A stretch of DNA of 64,000 nt. It comes from Muraenolepis orangiensis. Taxonomy: Eukaryota; Chordata; Actinopteri; Gadiformes; Muraenolepididae. The translations under genes and the position numbers were made by a program. Below, one piece after another: positions 1-52,099 of this stretch. Below the pieces are notes generated by a model. That model had not been told where the DNA came from. It did not search any database and saw only the letters and a list, made by a program, of their open reading frames with translations. The stretch lies in the NCBI GenBank assembly GCA_027704905.1, contig CM051005.1, positions 20,026,831 to 20,090,830 on the forward strand, read 5' to 3'. How positions within the stretch are numbered: position 1 is the first letter of the stretch; the number at the start of each line of letters is the position of its first letter.

Positions 1-275
1 GGTATGTGGAGTCTGAATATGAATATGAACAATGAACATGTACTCTACTGTACATGGCCTACTCGAATGCAACGTGCGTCTGACCTATTATGCTGCGGCT
101 TCTTTTGTGGCGGACATTTTATTTAGACCGCTGGAAACAGACACCTGATCGATTGAGCACGTTCAATGGTGCGTCCGATTGACATAGTCCCCCCCCCCCC
201 CCCCAACATGCTTGTAGCGGTCAGTGAACTCTCTGACCTGAATCGACTAAGCACACGTGTAGCTTGTGGGCTCAC

Positions 276-354
276 CTGGTACGTGTTGTCAAAGCTGTCA
301 TACATGAACCTGGTGATCAGAGAGGTCTTCCCCACTGCAACACAACACACACAC

Positions 355-422
<68 letters not shown>

Positions 423-950
423 ACGATAAGACAATAGACAACTCGGGACAGTAAATTCAATTAGACCTACACCTACGATACGTGGAGCATGTCACCAGGC
501 TCCCCATGTTATTCACGTCATGCGGTGACCTATATCTCCCAGCCAAGGTGATGTGAGGGCTAACACAGGGTACACCTTCATCGCGTCGGGCCCGGTTGCT
601 GTAGTGTGTACGACAATGAGCCGGCCATTTTACACAACATCACAATAGCAGCGAGTGAGTAAGAGATTGCTCTGCTGGGTGTCAGCAGACAGCAGTGGGT
701 TGAGGCCGCCTTAGCTGCCAATGGGCAGTGGCTGTGTTGAGGCCCACCTTCCCTGCTTCAGCACCACGGACAGCAACGTTGCAGCATCCACACAGGCCAG
801 GCCTGGGGGACCGTGTGGATGTAGACCGTGTACAGCCAGTACCACGGTTGCTACTGGTCAATAACGTTTATGCAGTGTATATGTACTGTATGTATGTGTA
901 GTATGTGTGTGCAGGAGTATAGTCTACAGCCCACTCAACGGCCAGACACT

Positions 951-991
<41 letters not shown>

Positions 992-2124
992 ACACACAGG
1001 CGTACATGCATATAGATAAACACACATGCAAACACACATACACATGCACACACAGAGTACACACACACACACACACACACATCCAAACACGCACATATAC
1101 ATAGACACACATACAGTACATACACACACACTTACACACACAGACACACAGACACACACACACATATCGAAAAACACACACACACACACACACACACACA
1201 GTACAAACACCATACATGGCCTATTATATTATATTCGCCATTTGGAGGACATTGTATTGACGTACTAGACAGCATGGTGTGTGACCACGTCGTCAGGGTG
1301 CGTTATATTACAGCTTACCCGTAATCAATTGTTTTGAATGTGTGCCAAACAACCAACCTACAAATGTGTCATTTCGATTATTCTAATAACAATAAGATTG
1401 TGTTCCTATCGCTGGGTCGCCAAATGACGGCATCGAGCAGCGAGCTTCAGGGACGCCACAGACATCGCCGACCTAGGGTGTGTCCCGCACTGACATGGGG
1501 GATGTTTCACCATCCTGACATCCCCAAAACCAGGAGAACAATCAGACGATGTAATCTGCGACATTCAACGTGTTTAACGGCCTGAACGTTCAATATCTTA
1601 CGTAAATCATCTTTAATGAAATTTCAATATTTTTTATCGGCCACTGCAGTGCAACAAAACATTCGGATTTGATGCTCGAACCTTATATCGAAAACCCGTA
1701 TGGTTACACACAGGGGGGGAAACCCTTCAACCTTATTGTGGGAGAAAATGTTGGGGTGTTATACTGTAAGTATATGATTGTGTTAATGTGGGGTGTTTTC
1801 AGGTTGCATTAGGCTTTTCTCCTTGGTTAATACAATTTATCTCGCACAGACCGTGCCGCACACATAGGTATAAAAGCATGTGAAAACCAAAGGCAACTAT
1901 ATATGCCCATCAAAATCTTGAACTTTATAAAAAACCAAACTAGGATCGGATGCACCGGCCTTCTTGAAGATACGCCTGTTTGCCTTAGAGATGATAACCA
2001 AACACCCCCCCCCCCCACCCCCCAAGCTATCCGTGTTGAAGAGACACGACTCACCGCTCTGCTCTCCTAGAAACACCAGCTTGAATTTCCTCAGAGGGTT
2101 CCCCAAGTCTCCTCCAGCCGACAT
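276..2124 (-). CDS. rab6b: Rab6 small GTPase, 5' two coding exons (partial)
   Basis: Small GTPase of the Rab6 group, which works in Golgi-to-ER and neuronal vesicle traffic. Exon 1 is 2055-2124: ATG at 2124, product begins MSAGGDLGNPLRKFKLVFLG and ends in the middle of the P-loop codon, followed by GTGAGT. Exon 2 is 276-334: acceptor TGCAG, product VGKTSLITRFMYDSFDNTYQ, donor GTGAGC. The phases join (1 nt + 2 nt) to give the P-loop GEQSVGKTS, and the effector-region start matches Rab6. MSAGGD is the RAB6B-type start; RAB6A begins MSTGGD. Residue 7 is Leu where mammalian RAB6B has Phe. Remaining exons lie off the left edge. The 1.7 kb intron holds (CA)n arrays and no other exon. The downstream neighbour slco2a1 on the same strand, as in human 3q22, supports rab6b. 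Confidence 0.9.
342..1990. repeat. rab6b intron 1 simple repeats
   Basis: Intron content: a (CA)n array at 342-419, mixed (CA)n with interruptions at 953-1202, and poly-C tracts at 189-204 (16 C, just beyond exon 2) and about 2003-2022. No coding potential apart from repeat-derived reading frames. Confidence 0.85.
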
Positions 2125-2828
2125 GATGGTAGTGATTTAGTTCTCCTGCGGTTATTTTACAATTGTCCTGGATATTGTTGGGTTTCCTTGCGCTTTGAAC
2201 CTACTGGGGGACACGTCCTCCTCGCCTCGTATAACGCTGGGAATGCAGCTCAGCATCGCCCTGTCCGTTTCACTCGTGAGTGCGCATGCGCAACCTCACC
2301 TATTTTATTCCCTCACCTTTCTATTAGGTTATTGTCTCCCCCCCCCCCCCCCCCCCCAATGCCCTGGAAATGGGTTTCATGGGATCTGCTGCGTAATAAT
2401 ATCGCCTTTGTTTTGTTTTGAAAGTAGGCCTATAGTAGCCTATTTCAGTATTTTTTGGTATTCCTATTATGGCTATTTAATCTCTCAGGTCTTCATTCCA
2501 GTTTCCCTTAGATTTGTATTTTGCATTGTGTGTATCGCCTTGTATTTATTTTTTCTAACACCGTCTTAAGCTTGAGCTCTTGGCATTGCAATTTCATTAA
2601 AGTGTTTCCTCTATCGTATCTTATCTTATCTAAAACACATAATAACGTTAGTCGTTCTAAGGAGATCACTTTATTACGTAAACAACAGAACAGATGTAAT
2701 CTTACAAGGCTTAATTAAAGTATCCTTAATTATTCCGTGTCATTGTTGGGTTGGGCTGCTCCGTGGCTCAGAGTTCAGTCTGGCTGTCCTGGATTAACGT
2801 CTTAGCCACAAGCAACACCGACCCCCCC

Positions 2829-2863
<35 letters not shown>

Positions 2864-3440
2864 GTGTCCAGTGACAATACTAGCAGTATCCAACACACAC
2901 ACACACACACACACAGTGTGTCCAGTGACAATACTAGCAGTATCCAAAAGCCATGGTGATATGAATATGTAATAATACATAACATTGTAGCCATATTCCT
3001 TTTTGCTGTTATGGCTATTTCTAAACAAATGTTTGGTGTTACAAATCGGATCACAGATCTAAATCTAAATCTAAATCTGGAGGATTGAATCCTCTTTATT
3101 GGTCACACACATGTAAACACACATGTAAACACACACATGTAAACACACACATGTAAACACACACATGTAAACACACACAGTGACATTTGTTTCTCTGCAT
3201 TTAACCCATCCTAGTATTAGGAGCAGTGGGCAGCTATTGTATATTCAGCGCCCGCATGGAGGCAGGGGTAGGGGTCTGGTGCCTTGCTCAAGGGCACCTC
3301 TGCAGTGCCCAGGCGTTTCAGGGACTTGAACCGGCTTCCTTCCGGTCTCCAAGCCAAGTCCTTACAGACTGAGCTACTGCTGCCCCCATGTAGCATAGAT
3401 GTAGCAGATGTGGCAGATGTGGCACTTGAGTCTCCTCCAA
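2125..3440. other. Intergenic spacer rab6b-slco2a1
   Basis: Holds the rab6b promoter side, a 20-nt poly-C run at 2338-2357, and two near-identical (CA)n blocks at 2834-2863 and 2893-2914, each followed by the same 37-bp sequence (a small tandem duplication). A tRNA-derived SINE fills 3058-3387. I see no slco2a1 exon for the last transmembrane segments here. Confidence 0.5.
3058..3387 (-). mobile_element. tRNA-derived SINE (family A)
   Basis: On the minus strand it starts with a tRNA-like head (TAGCTCAGT-type A box and GGTTCAAGTCCC B box), then a shared body (CCTTGAGCAAGGCACC) and ends with an AATAAAGAGGATTCAATCC tail followed by (ATTTAG)n. This copy has an internal expansion of a 14-bp acacatgtaaac unit at 3105-3180. 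Seven other copies lie in the window. Confidence 0.85.
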
Positions 3441-3449
3441 ATGACTTCT

Positions 3450-10761
<7,312 letters not shown>

Positions 10762-11187
10762 GTTGGCTCCAAACTGAACCAGAACGAGTCAGTGTATGAA
10801 AGTATGAGTTTGTTCAGGTATATTTCTAGCGTGTGTGTGTGTGTTTTGTGTGCATAGGCAATGACTGCTGGGACTTACCTTAATTAAGTTAGTTCAGACA
10901 GTGTGAGAATATAGAACTTCAAATAAAATGACAGAACAGATCCTACCTACAAAAGCATACCCATATAGACAGTTGTACACAAAATTCACGATTGCAAGAT
11001 AATGGACACTTATGGATTCAACTTATTTTAATCCGGTTTCTTTGTAAACCCTACTAGTATTACAAGTGCACTGTGCACAACCCAACAACAACAACCACTG
11101 TTCCCTTAAATATATCATCGCTTCCAAGAACGACAAACCCCCCCCCCCCCCCCCATTAAACTCAAACCAGTGTGGATGAACTATGGA
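10762..11187. other. Spacer slco2a1-espnl
   Basis: Short spacer between the slco2a1 start and the espnl stop. Contains a 17-nt poly-C run at 11138-11154 and no recognised exon. On the minus strand the slco2a1 promoter and the espnl 3' UTR must share these 425 bp. Confidence 0.5.
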
Positions 11188-14100
11188 CTACGATGCAAAA
11201 TCAAAAAGCTCTGCCTCTTTCTCCTTCCAGAAAGCAAAGCTGCGGTCGACGTATTTACATATGTCTCGGTTACTTAAACAGGAGAAGTCCGTTCGGCCCC
11301 CGCCACTGTGGTCTGTCGCTGTGGCGGCGTGCGCCACCGCCCTGGGAGAGAGGTCTCCGCCGAGTGGCGCCGGCCGGCCGAAGAAGCGCGCCTTGACGTC
11401 CTCGAAGCCGTCGCTCCAGCGCCGCCTGCCGGCCTGGATGTCCCGGACCACGGCCTTGTGGAAGTCCCGCACCGTCTCCCAGGGCCAACTGCCCACGTGG
11501 TCGAACACCTCGAAGCACAGCAGGTGCCTCATCTTCCTCTCCTCGGGCGCCAGCTCCCGCTCCAGGATGCGGAAGTATCCCAGCATGAAGAGGTCCAGGG
11601 TCAAGTGGTCGTGGGTCGCAGCCACCGCCGTGTCGTCCGACACCCGCAGAAACTGCTCGGGCGAGTACGTCACCCCTGTGGCACCGTCCCCCTCTGGGCC
11701 CGGTTCCTGCCTCTGCCTGGCGGCTCTCGTTGTAATGGCGTACGCCGATTTCTTCCAGTGGCTGAGGAACAGCACAACTATGCGCTCTTTCCTCAAGCTG
11801 ACGGTTTCCACCACGGGTGTCACCGTGCTGCGTTTGCCGTTGTGGTGCCCTGGCGTGTGGTCCACGATACCATTATGTTGGCGCTTCGATTCAGACGCTT
11901 CCTTTTGTGCCGCTTCCCTCACCACCTGGCCTCCCCGGCCCTCGAAGTTAGACCGAAGGTCTCGAACCGACACTCCGGAATGCTGGATCTCCCTCTCCGC
12001 CCTCTCCCTCTGTGCCATGACCTCCCGCACCTCCGCCGTGCTCCTCTCCCCTCCCCCCCGGCCACCGGTCAGGTTGGCCAGGAGCAGCGACATGTTCCTG
12101 ACGACCTCAGACACACGGCTGCAACCCGCCGGTGGCGGCAGACGCCCTTCCGGGTCCATCTGCTTCAGTGCCGCCGTGTTGAGAGAGATGCTGACGATGG
12201 GCTCTGGTAAAACAGCCTGGAGCTCCTCCGTCAGCCTGGTGAGCTCCAGTTCATAGGCCTGGCAGCGCTTCTGGAGTGATACCTTCTCGATCTGCTGCTG
12301 CAGGTACACCAGGTCCTCCTCGGACAACAGCTCCCCGAAGGGCCCCAGAATTGCATTGTGGGTCTGGGAGTATTTCCACCCGTCCGCTGGTACGTGCCCG
12401 TCGGCCATGGCCTGGGAAGCGGGTGGTAAGTTCAACACAGACACATACATATACAGTTGCAAGAAAAAGTGTGTGAACCCTTTGGAATTACCTGGATTTC
12501 TGCATAAATTGGTCATAAAATGTGTTCTGATCTTCATCTCACAGTCACAACAATAGACAAACACAGTCTGCTTAAACTAATACCACACAAACAATTATAT
12601 GTTTTCATGTTTTTATTGAACACACCATGTAAACATTCACAGTGCAGGTTGGAAAAAGTATGTGAACCCCTATGCTAATGACTTCTCCAAGAGCTAATTG
12701 GAGTCAGGAGTCAGCCAACCTGGAGTCCAATCAATGACACGAGATTGGAGGTGTTGGTTAAAGCTGCCCTGCCCTATAAAAAACACACACCAGTTTTGAG
12801 TTTGCTATTCTCAAGAAGCATTGCCTGATGTGAACCATGCCTCGCACAAAAGAGCTCTCAGAAGACCTAAGATTAAGAATTGTTGACATGCATAAAGCTG
12901 GAAAGGGTTACAAAAGTATCTCTAAAAGCCTAAAGTCATCAGTACATGTAAGACAAATTGTCTATAAATGGAGAAAGTTCAGCACTGTTCCTACTCTCCC
13001 TAGGAGTGGCCGTCCTGTAAAGATGACTGCAAGAGCACAGCGCAGAATGCTCAATGAGGTGAAGAAGAATCCTAGAGTGTCAGCTAAAGACTTACAAAAA
13101 TCTCTGGCACATGCTAACATCTCTGTTGACGAATCTACAATACGTAAAACACAAGAATGGAGTTCATGGGAGGACACCACGGAGGAAGCCACTGCTGTCC
13201 AAAAAAAACATTGCTGCACGTTTGAAGTTTGCAAAAGAGCACCTGGATGTTCCACAGCACTGACTGGCAAAATATTCTGTGGACAGATGAAACCAAAGTG
13301 GAGTTGTTTGGAAGGAACACACAATACTATGTGTGGAAGAAGAGAAAAAAGGCACAGCACACCAACATCAAAATCTCATCCCAACTGTGAAGTATGGTGG
13401 AGGGGGCATCATGGTTTGGGGCTGCTTTGCTGCCTCAGGGCCTGGACAGATTGCTATCATCGACGGAAAAATGAATTCCCAAGTTTACCAAGACAATTTG
13501 CAGGAGAACTTAAGGCCATCTGTCCACCAATTGACGCTCAACAGAAGATGGGTGATGCAACAGGACAATGACCCAAAGCACAGAAGTAAATCAACAACAG
13601 CATGGCTTCAACAGAAGAAAATACACCTCAGAGTCCTGACCTCAACCCGATTGAGATGCTATGGCATGACCTCAAGAGAGGGATTCACACCAGACATCCC
13701 AAGAATATTGCTGAACTGAAACAGTTTTGTAAAGAGGAATGGTCCAAAATTCCTCCTGACCGTTGTGCAGGTCTGATCTGAAACTACAGGAAACGTTTGG
13801 TTGAGGTTATTGCTGCCAAAGGAGGGTCAACCAGTTATTAAATCCAAGGGTTCACATACTTTTCCCACCCTGCACTGTGAATGTTTACATGGTGTGTTCA
13901 ATAAAAACATGAAACATATAATTGTTTGTGTGGTATTAGTTTAAGCAGACTGTGTTTGTCTATTGTTGTGACTTAGATGAAGGTCAGAACACATTTTATG
14001 ACCAATTTATGCAGAAATCCAGGTCATTTCAAAGGGTTCACATACTTTTTCTTGCAACTGTATGCTTAGTATGACTTCTTGCTATTCGTGACACATCGTT

Positions 14101-16067
14101 GTCTTCATATGAAACGCAACACAATTTGTCCCACAATGTTGCCGAGCCACACCTTCGTCACACACGCTCACCTGTAACACCATGACTCACCTGTCTCCTC
14201 TGCTCCTCTTCATCGCCCAGCCGCAGCTGCAGCTGCCTCACCATCACCTGCCTCTTCCACTCCGCGATGGGTCGGCCCACCTCATCGTGGGTGGGCACCA
14301 GCGAGTCCATGTCGACGAGGATGAACTCCGCTAAGGCCGCCTCCCCCTGACATGCCTCTTCCTCTGTGTCCGCCCTCTGCCAAGGTGTCCCAGCAGGGGA
14401 ACAGGTTAGGTTTCACTTAGAATCTCCTCCGAAACAACCTAGTAACAATACCACGCGTGCCAGAGCGCATTACAACCTTCCATTCAGACCACACTGGAAA
14501 ACCCTCACACACATGAACAACAGCAACAAACATACGGATTAAAGGAAACAGTTTCTTCGCTGGTATTTCTATGTATATGTGTGTATATCTGCACACGGAC
14601 TGTGTGTAAGTGAAACAGACGCCGACAGGTGGTGCTGTGTGGTAAAGTAAACCCTCACTCCCCGCTGCCTTAAAGACGTTCTAGCGATCAAGCTAGACCC
14701 CATGGGTTTGAGCTTCTCACGTTAGAACGCCACCGCTTTAGGACCAGGTGTCCTAAACAAGGCCATCTCCTTCTTAGGACCGCAACCACCCTGGGTACCA
14801 TCTCTTCTCCCCCCTACCGTCTGGTCCCTGGTTACACAGCATCCGTACAAGGACTACCAGGTTCACGGTTCATTTGAATCCACAGGCCTACTGGACTGCT
14901 AGGAGTGCTGCCACTATCATAACATTGTCTTTAACGTAACCCTTTCATACTTTGTTGGACTTTCTGGACTCATCATTATAACTGCACTGTATTCATGACG
15001 TTGCTGCACTACTGGCACTTAAAATATATTTTTTAATATTTTTGCACAATTCAACACATGAACATATCATCCATCAGTCACTTTGTTGTTCTTTTTGTGT
15101 TCATTTTTATTGTATATATTCTTTTTATGGTATTGTTTTGGAGATTCATACTGCGGGGGGGGAATGGGGAGTAAGCATTCCAATGTACTTGTTGCAAATG
15201 GCCAATAAATATCTTGTATCTCGTATCATGCCAGAGGTAGTGAGGTTCGAGCCCAGTGCGGGACCCTTACTGTTACATTGGTGCCGTGACCCGGATCAGA
15301 GTGAGGTTTAGCGGGGTGAGTGTAATGGACGCCAGCAGGTGGTGCTGGAAGCTAGAGCCCATGGGTTTTATCTTCTCACGTCTCATGCCGGAGGTTGTGA
15401 GTTCGAGCCCAGTGTGGGACACTCACTGTGACATAAGCCCGATATGGCCATATAGGACGGCCGCCTCACCGATTGTCCCGTGAAAACTGCCGTGAAGCCA
15501 GCGTGCTTCATGGAGCGGATGGACTTCATCCTTGAGGATAAGGTGTAGTCCCGGTCTGGAGGCTTCAGAAGGTTAAACGACGTCACCACTGGAGGAAAAA
15601 CAAGATGAAAATACGTTTTCATCTTGTTTTTCCTCGTCGAGGCTGGCAGAACATATACTAGTATACTCTCAAACATGATGTGAAGGTGTGATCATGTGCC
15701 ATGTAGGCCTACAGGTGTTCAGACTAATAGTGTGGTGACACTACAATATGTACATTTAGTTTAGTTTACGCCTCAACCCTTTCTACCGAACAACGACTAC
15801 TACGGTTTAAATAGACAAAATAATATATTTAATAGATACAACAACTGAAAGATGTCCATTGTCGTATTTTGCCATCTCCGGGTCAATTGGTAATCCACTA
15901 AGACTGAGCTAAGCGGTGGCTCACCTGAAGAGGCCAGCTGCACCTGTTGGATTGAACCAGAGGCGTGTTTCATGGTTGAGGATACAGAAGGTTCGCGAGG
16001 GACTGGGGACACCTCTTTCACTGGCTGCTGGACACGCACACACACGCCACACGCACACACACACACA

Positions 16068-16099
<32 letters not shown>

Positions 16100-16427
16100 A
16101 CACACACACACACGCACACACACACACACACACACGCAAACACAAACACACAGCAGTGATGGTGAGACATTTTTGTTTTGTTGTACTTTGTGGGGTGACT
16201 GGTGACAGCCAAATTCAGCAATTAATGTATTCCTGGAAATGAATTGCATGTAAATCAGACATACACTCATAATCTTGCTAAGTCTGTGCACAGTGTGGTT
16301 AACTTATGGGCTTCTCCACCACGCAGCCAGTAAAGTAGCATAGGCCTGGTCCCGGTCCTTGCTCACTCACCTTGCTGTTCTCCATATGGCCGGGGGAAAC
16401 ACTCTGCAGGTATGTAGGGATCTTATA
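11188..16427 (-). CDS. espnl: Espin-like protein, C-terminal exons
   Basis: Espins bundle actin in stereocilia; ESPNL is the espin-like paralogue. Five minus-strand exons join in phase: 16371-16427 (YKIPTYLQSVSPGHMENSK), 15925-16027, 15470-15588 (SFNLLKPPDRDYTLSSRMK), 14191-14376 (DSLVPTHDEVGRPIAEWKRQ, the espin WH2-adjacent signature, ending EEEQRRQ), and the large last exon 11188-12411 (DGWKYSQTHNAILGPFGELL, coiled coil, LPEPIVSISLN, stop TAG). They total 1689 nt, 562 codons. Location beside kif1a matches human 2q37.3. No ankyrin-repeat exons were found between 16427 and the kif1a stop at 22220, so the true start is unknown: either the gene is N-terminally reduced, starts elsewhere, or the first exons escaped me. 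Confidence 0.78.
12454..14060 (+). mobile_element. Tc1-like transposon, full length with frameshifted transposase
   Basis: A 1607-bp element between TA duplications at 12452-12453 and 14061-14062. Ends read CAGTTGCAAGAAAAAGT inwards from both sides. The inverted repeats are about 210 bp and each carries an outer and inner AAAGTATGTGAACCC-type direct repeat (12466-12480, 12655-12669), i.e. the IR/DR layout of Sleeping Beauty-type Tc1. It sits in an espnl intron. Confidence 0.96.
12837..13841 (+). pseudogene. Tc1 transposase, frameshifted
   Basis: Starts MPRTKELSEDLRLRIVDMHK with a paired-like helix-turn-helix and the GRPR-like stretch SGRPVKMTAR. The frame is lost about residue 105 (near 13145-13170); the DDE core continues in another frame (GGGGIMVWGCFAASGPG, then MQQDNDPKHRSK) and breaks again near 13610. 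Degenerate copy; no function inferred. Confidence 0.93.
14603..15433 (+). mobile_element. Possible miniature LTR (TRIM-like) element
   Basis: Two direct repeats share both ends: A starts gtaagtgaaacagacgcc (about 14605) and ends cgggacccttactgttaca (15275); B starts gagtgtaatggacgcc (about 15317) and ends gggacactcactgtgaca (15433). Both contain caggtggtgctg, cccatgggttt, cttctcacgt and a gttcgagcccagtg block. Directly after repeat A is TGGTGCCGTGACCCGGAT (15278-15295), shaped like a tRNA primer-binding site, and only about 20 bp later repeat B begins. Repeat A is lengthened by a nested insertion. No coding region. Inference only; the outer target duplication was not identified. Confidence 0.5.
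14735..15221 (+). mobile_element. Inserted retroposon tail inside LTR-like repeat A
   Basis: Sequence absent from repeat B. It ends with gagtaagcattccaatgtac followed by an AATAAA and atcttgtatc. The same tail occurs at 36270-36330 and 61700-61765, so it is the 3' end of a dispersed non-LTR element. Confidence 0.55.
15593..15634. repeat. Perfect 19-bp hairpin at the espnl 3' splice site
   Basis: Arms 15593-15611 and 15616-15634, loop tacg. On the minus strand the 3' arm is the polypyrimidine tract (TTTTTCCTCCAG) of the exon 15470-15588. Confidence 0.95.
16033..16151. repeat. (CA)n array beside an espnl acceptor
   Basis: Imperfect CA repeats start 5 bp upstream (in transcript sense) of the AG acceptor of the exon 15925-16027, replacing the normal polypyrimidine tract with GT-rich sequence. 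Confidence 0.9.
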
Positions 16428-16872
16428 CTCCGACCAGCACAAAAAAACACACGTTATATATTGCTTATTATTACACCGTGACTTTTTGTTCTCACCTTTG
16501 TTCAGGTTCAGGTGTTTTGCACACCTGTGAAATGTGTTTAAAGGACCATACAACTGATGCAATGCGTCATGTAATATAGACAATGTACCATAGTACAGTA
16601 ACATCACATCCATCATTTGATACCTTGGCATAAAATGACGACGCACAACTCAAATAAAACAAAAAGCAATGAAATAAGATCTCGAATGAGAACACATTGT
16701 CCAACAACAATAATGACACACGGACACTCGGGCAGCTCAGTGACATCCACGAGGAGGGAAATAGGACACACTCCAGTGCTTCAGAGGGGTGAAAGTAATC
16801 TCTTTAATGTCTGAGATTACCCCCCCCACACACACACACACTCTCTCTCTCTCTCTCTCTCGCTCTCTCTCG

Positions 16873-16922
<50 letters not shown>

Positions 16923-18200
16923 GCGAAAGCACACCTCATTCAAACTGGGCTAATGTACAGATCCTGTGTGCCACTGTACCTGGCACACAGGATATAGGCG
17001 GTTGAAACAGGAGACGGGTCATTGAATGTATCGCACCCCCCCTGGTGTCACTGTGGAAGTTCAGTGCGACATGATACGCTTCTTCTGGTCACCATCACAA
17101 ACACGAGATTCCCTCACTGTCCTCTCTGCCGCGCTCTGTCAGTTCCCTTTCAGGCCTCTCCCTAGGTGGGAGTTGGTCCATATGAACACACGATGCCTTC
17201 ATTACACGATCCACTGTAGACCCTCTACGTACTACCAATACGCTTTACCTTCTCAGTTAGATGGCATTGCCAAAGAAACAAGCAACGCCGTCTAGTCAAT
17301 AGACAAAGTTCGAAGCGTATTGATTTGTTGTAGCGTTTGATGCCTACCTAACACTTAGTCTGAACTGTCTATCTGACTTAAGTCGTTTCATTCCTACAAC
17401 CATGTATATGTTGACACATAAGTTAAAGACTCATGTGACTCAGTGATTGATTATTTCTTATTTTTATTATATACAATATTATATGACATAAGGAATTGGT
17501 TCCACAGTATTCTTTGAGCCACTACATGACCATCCTCGTTTAAAAATTACAGTAATAATACTATAGTTTATACATACATTAGCGATGTAGCCATTAGCTA
17601 TATTATGTATTATAAGTATTAACGGGGCCTACAGAGAACATTACCTCATTAGTTCCTTCACTCAAGTCATTTCTCACCTAAATCCTGACGAAAAACAAAC
17701 AATATATTTCAAATGAAGCATGTGGGTTGTCAAACTTACTTCTGTTCTGTAGAAATGCATGCATATAGTATAGGCTACTCACAGTTGTTGAACGGTAGGC
17801 CTACACAGGGGTTCAGCTAGCTGACCTCCAAACGGTTCAGCTTGGTGTCTAGAAGACAAGGTGTGCAGAAATACAAGCAGGCAGGACACAACGGGTTGTT
17901 GTGGACCTCCTATCTATGATCACTCTAGGCCCCAACCACAGCTACGGAGCAGCAGTAGCAGCTGTGTAGACCCTGGATGGGGGGGGGGCCTTCTCTGTGT
18001 TCATAATTGAACACCTGAGATAGGGAGGGATCCCGGGTGCAGGTGTGAGAGAGAGGGAACGAGAGGGAGAGAGAAAGAGAGAGTGAGCGAGAGGGGGAGA
18101 GTGAGGGAGCGAGATAAAGTGTAAGAGAGAGAAAGAGCGAGAGAGAGGGCGAGTGCCCATCTGTATACACATGTTGTGATATAATGCCCATTTTGTGACT
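16428..18200. other. Region with no recognised exon
   Basis: Would be expected to hold the 5' exons of espnl if the gene had its usual ankyrin repeats; none was found on either strand. Contains a compound (CA)n/(CT)n array at 16827-16921 and GA-rich sequence at 18045-18150. Confidence 0.4.
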
Positions 18201-18204
18201 GTTA

Positions 18205-18402
18205 TCAGAAAGGGTCTGCTGCCTTTGCTCGAGGTGCCCTTGAGCCAGGCACCAGACCCCAGACCCCCTACACTGCTTCCTGGGCGCTGTATATACAAAA
18301 GCTGCCCACTGCTCCTAATACTAAGATGGGGTAAATGCAGAGAAACACATTTCACTGTGTGTATACATGTATGAGACCAATAAAGAGGATTCAATCCTCT
18401 TA
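18205..18402 (+). mobile_element. SINE family A, 5'-truncated, plus orientation
   Basis: Body ccttgagccaggcacc through the tail caataaagaggattcaatcc. The only copy of this family in the window with its head on the plus strand; the tRNA-like head is missing. Confidence 0.8.
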
Positions 18403-18699
18403 AGAGGACACAAGACATGTGGTGGCTGTGGACAACACATGATAAACAACTCATTGGCCAGACAAGGGGAACTGACTTTTAAAAAAATGTCAATGTTGTA
18501 AACAACATTAGATATTTAAACAATGTATCGATGCATCTATTGGTTGAGATGTGGTTTTATAGTAAATAAAAGTTCAAGACAATAAGGAAATGTGACCTTA
18601 CAGTAAGGTGGTTAGTTGTCGAGGTAATAGAAAAATAACCCGAAACACACACACACACACACACACAACATAGAAATGTTTCAATTTTTTTAACACATA

Positions 18700-51564
<32,865 letters not shown>

Positions 51565-51653
51565 GGTGCCGGTGGGTGGGTGGTTGGATGGGTGGGGGTG
51601 ACGGTGCTGCTATTGTCTGTCGGAAGCCTGCTCAGCCGCTGATACACCAGCCC
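51565..51653 (-). promoter_or_regulatory. kif1a 5' UTR exon part
   Basis: A plausible acceptor (CTGTCTCACAG, AG at 51654-51655) precedes 89 bp of untranslated sequence leading to ATG at 51564, context CACCATGG. A separate non-coding first exon further right is therefore likely. Confidence 0.45.
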
Positions 51654-51808
51654 CTGTGAGACAGGTTGAGAGACATCAGTGGTGACATCACTCTTGAGGT
51701 AGGTTACTGGGTCATCATTCATAAGCATGTTCATCCACTGAGATCCATTGCTCAGTGTCTGTATTCTGCTTTGTTACGGGGCATGCCAATGTCTCACACA
51801 CCTCACTG

Positions 51809-51843
51809 ACCCCCATTTCACTTCCACCCTGTGAAATGGGGGT
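51809..51843. repeat. Perfect 13-bp fold-back, 9-nt loop
   Basis: Arms 51809-51821 and 51831-51843 (accccca...), in the kif1a/agxt spacer. Confidence 0.93.
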
Positions 51844-52099
51844 GTTTTTGAAAAGCACTGCGCTGCATTTCCCCGTTCCAACACAAATAGGCCTACGTTG
51901 AACATAAAAAGGCTAGTCTGATGAGTCAACCCAGCTGCGCTTCATACATTGTAAACCATACGCAACGGTACGCAATATCAAGGCCTATAGGTCGTGGCAA
52001 TAGATCGTACGTTTTTACACGAAAGCTAGACTGTAGATCAGCGCCTAATTGAATCCAGGATAATACGGAGCAGTAACACCATCATCATTGAGATGACCA

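Noticed and set aside
11183..12256. 357- and 300-codon plus-strand frames
   Set aside because: Antisense shadows of the GC-rich espnl last exon.
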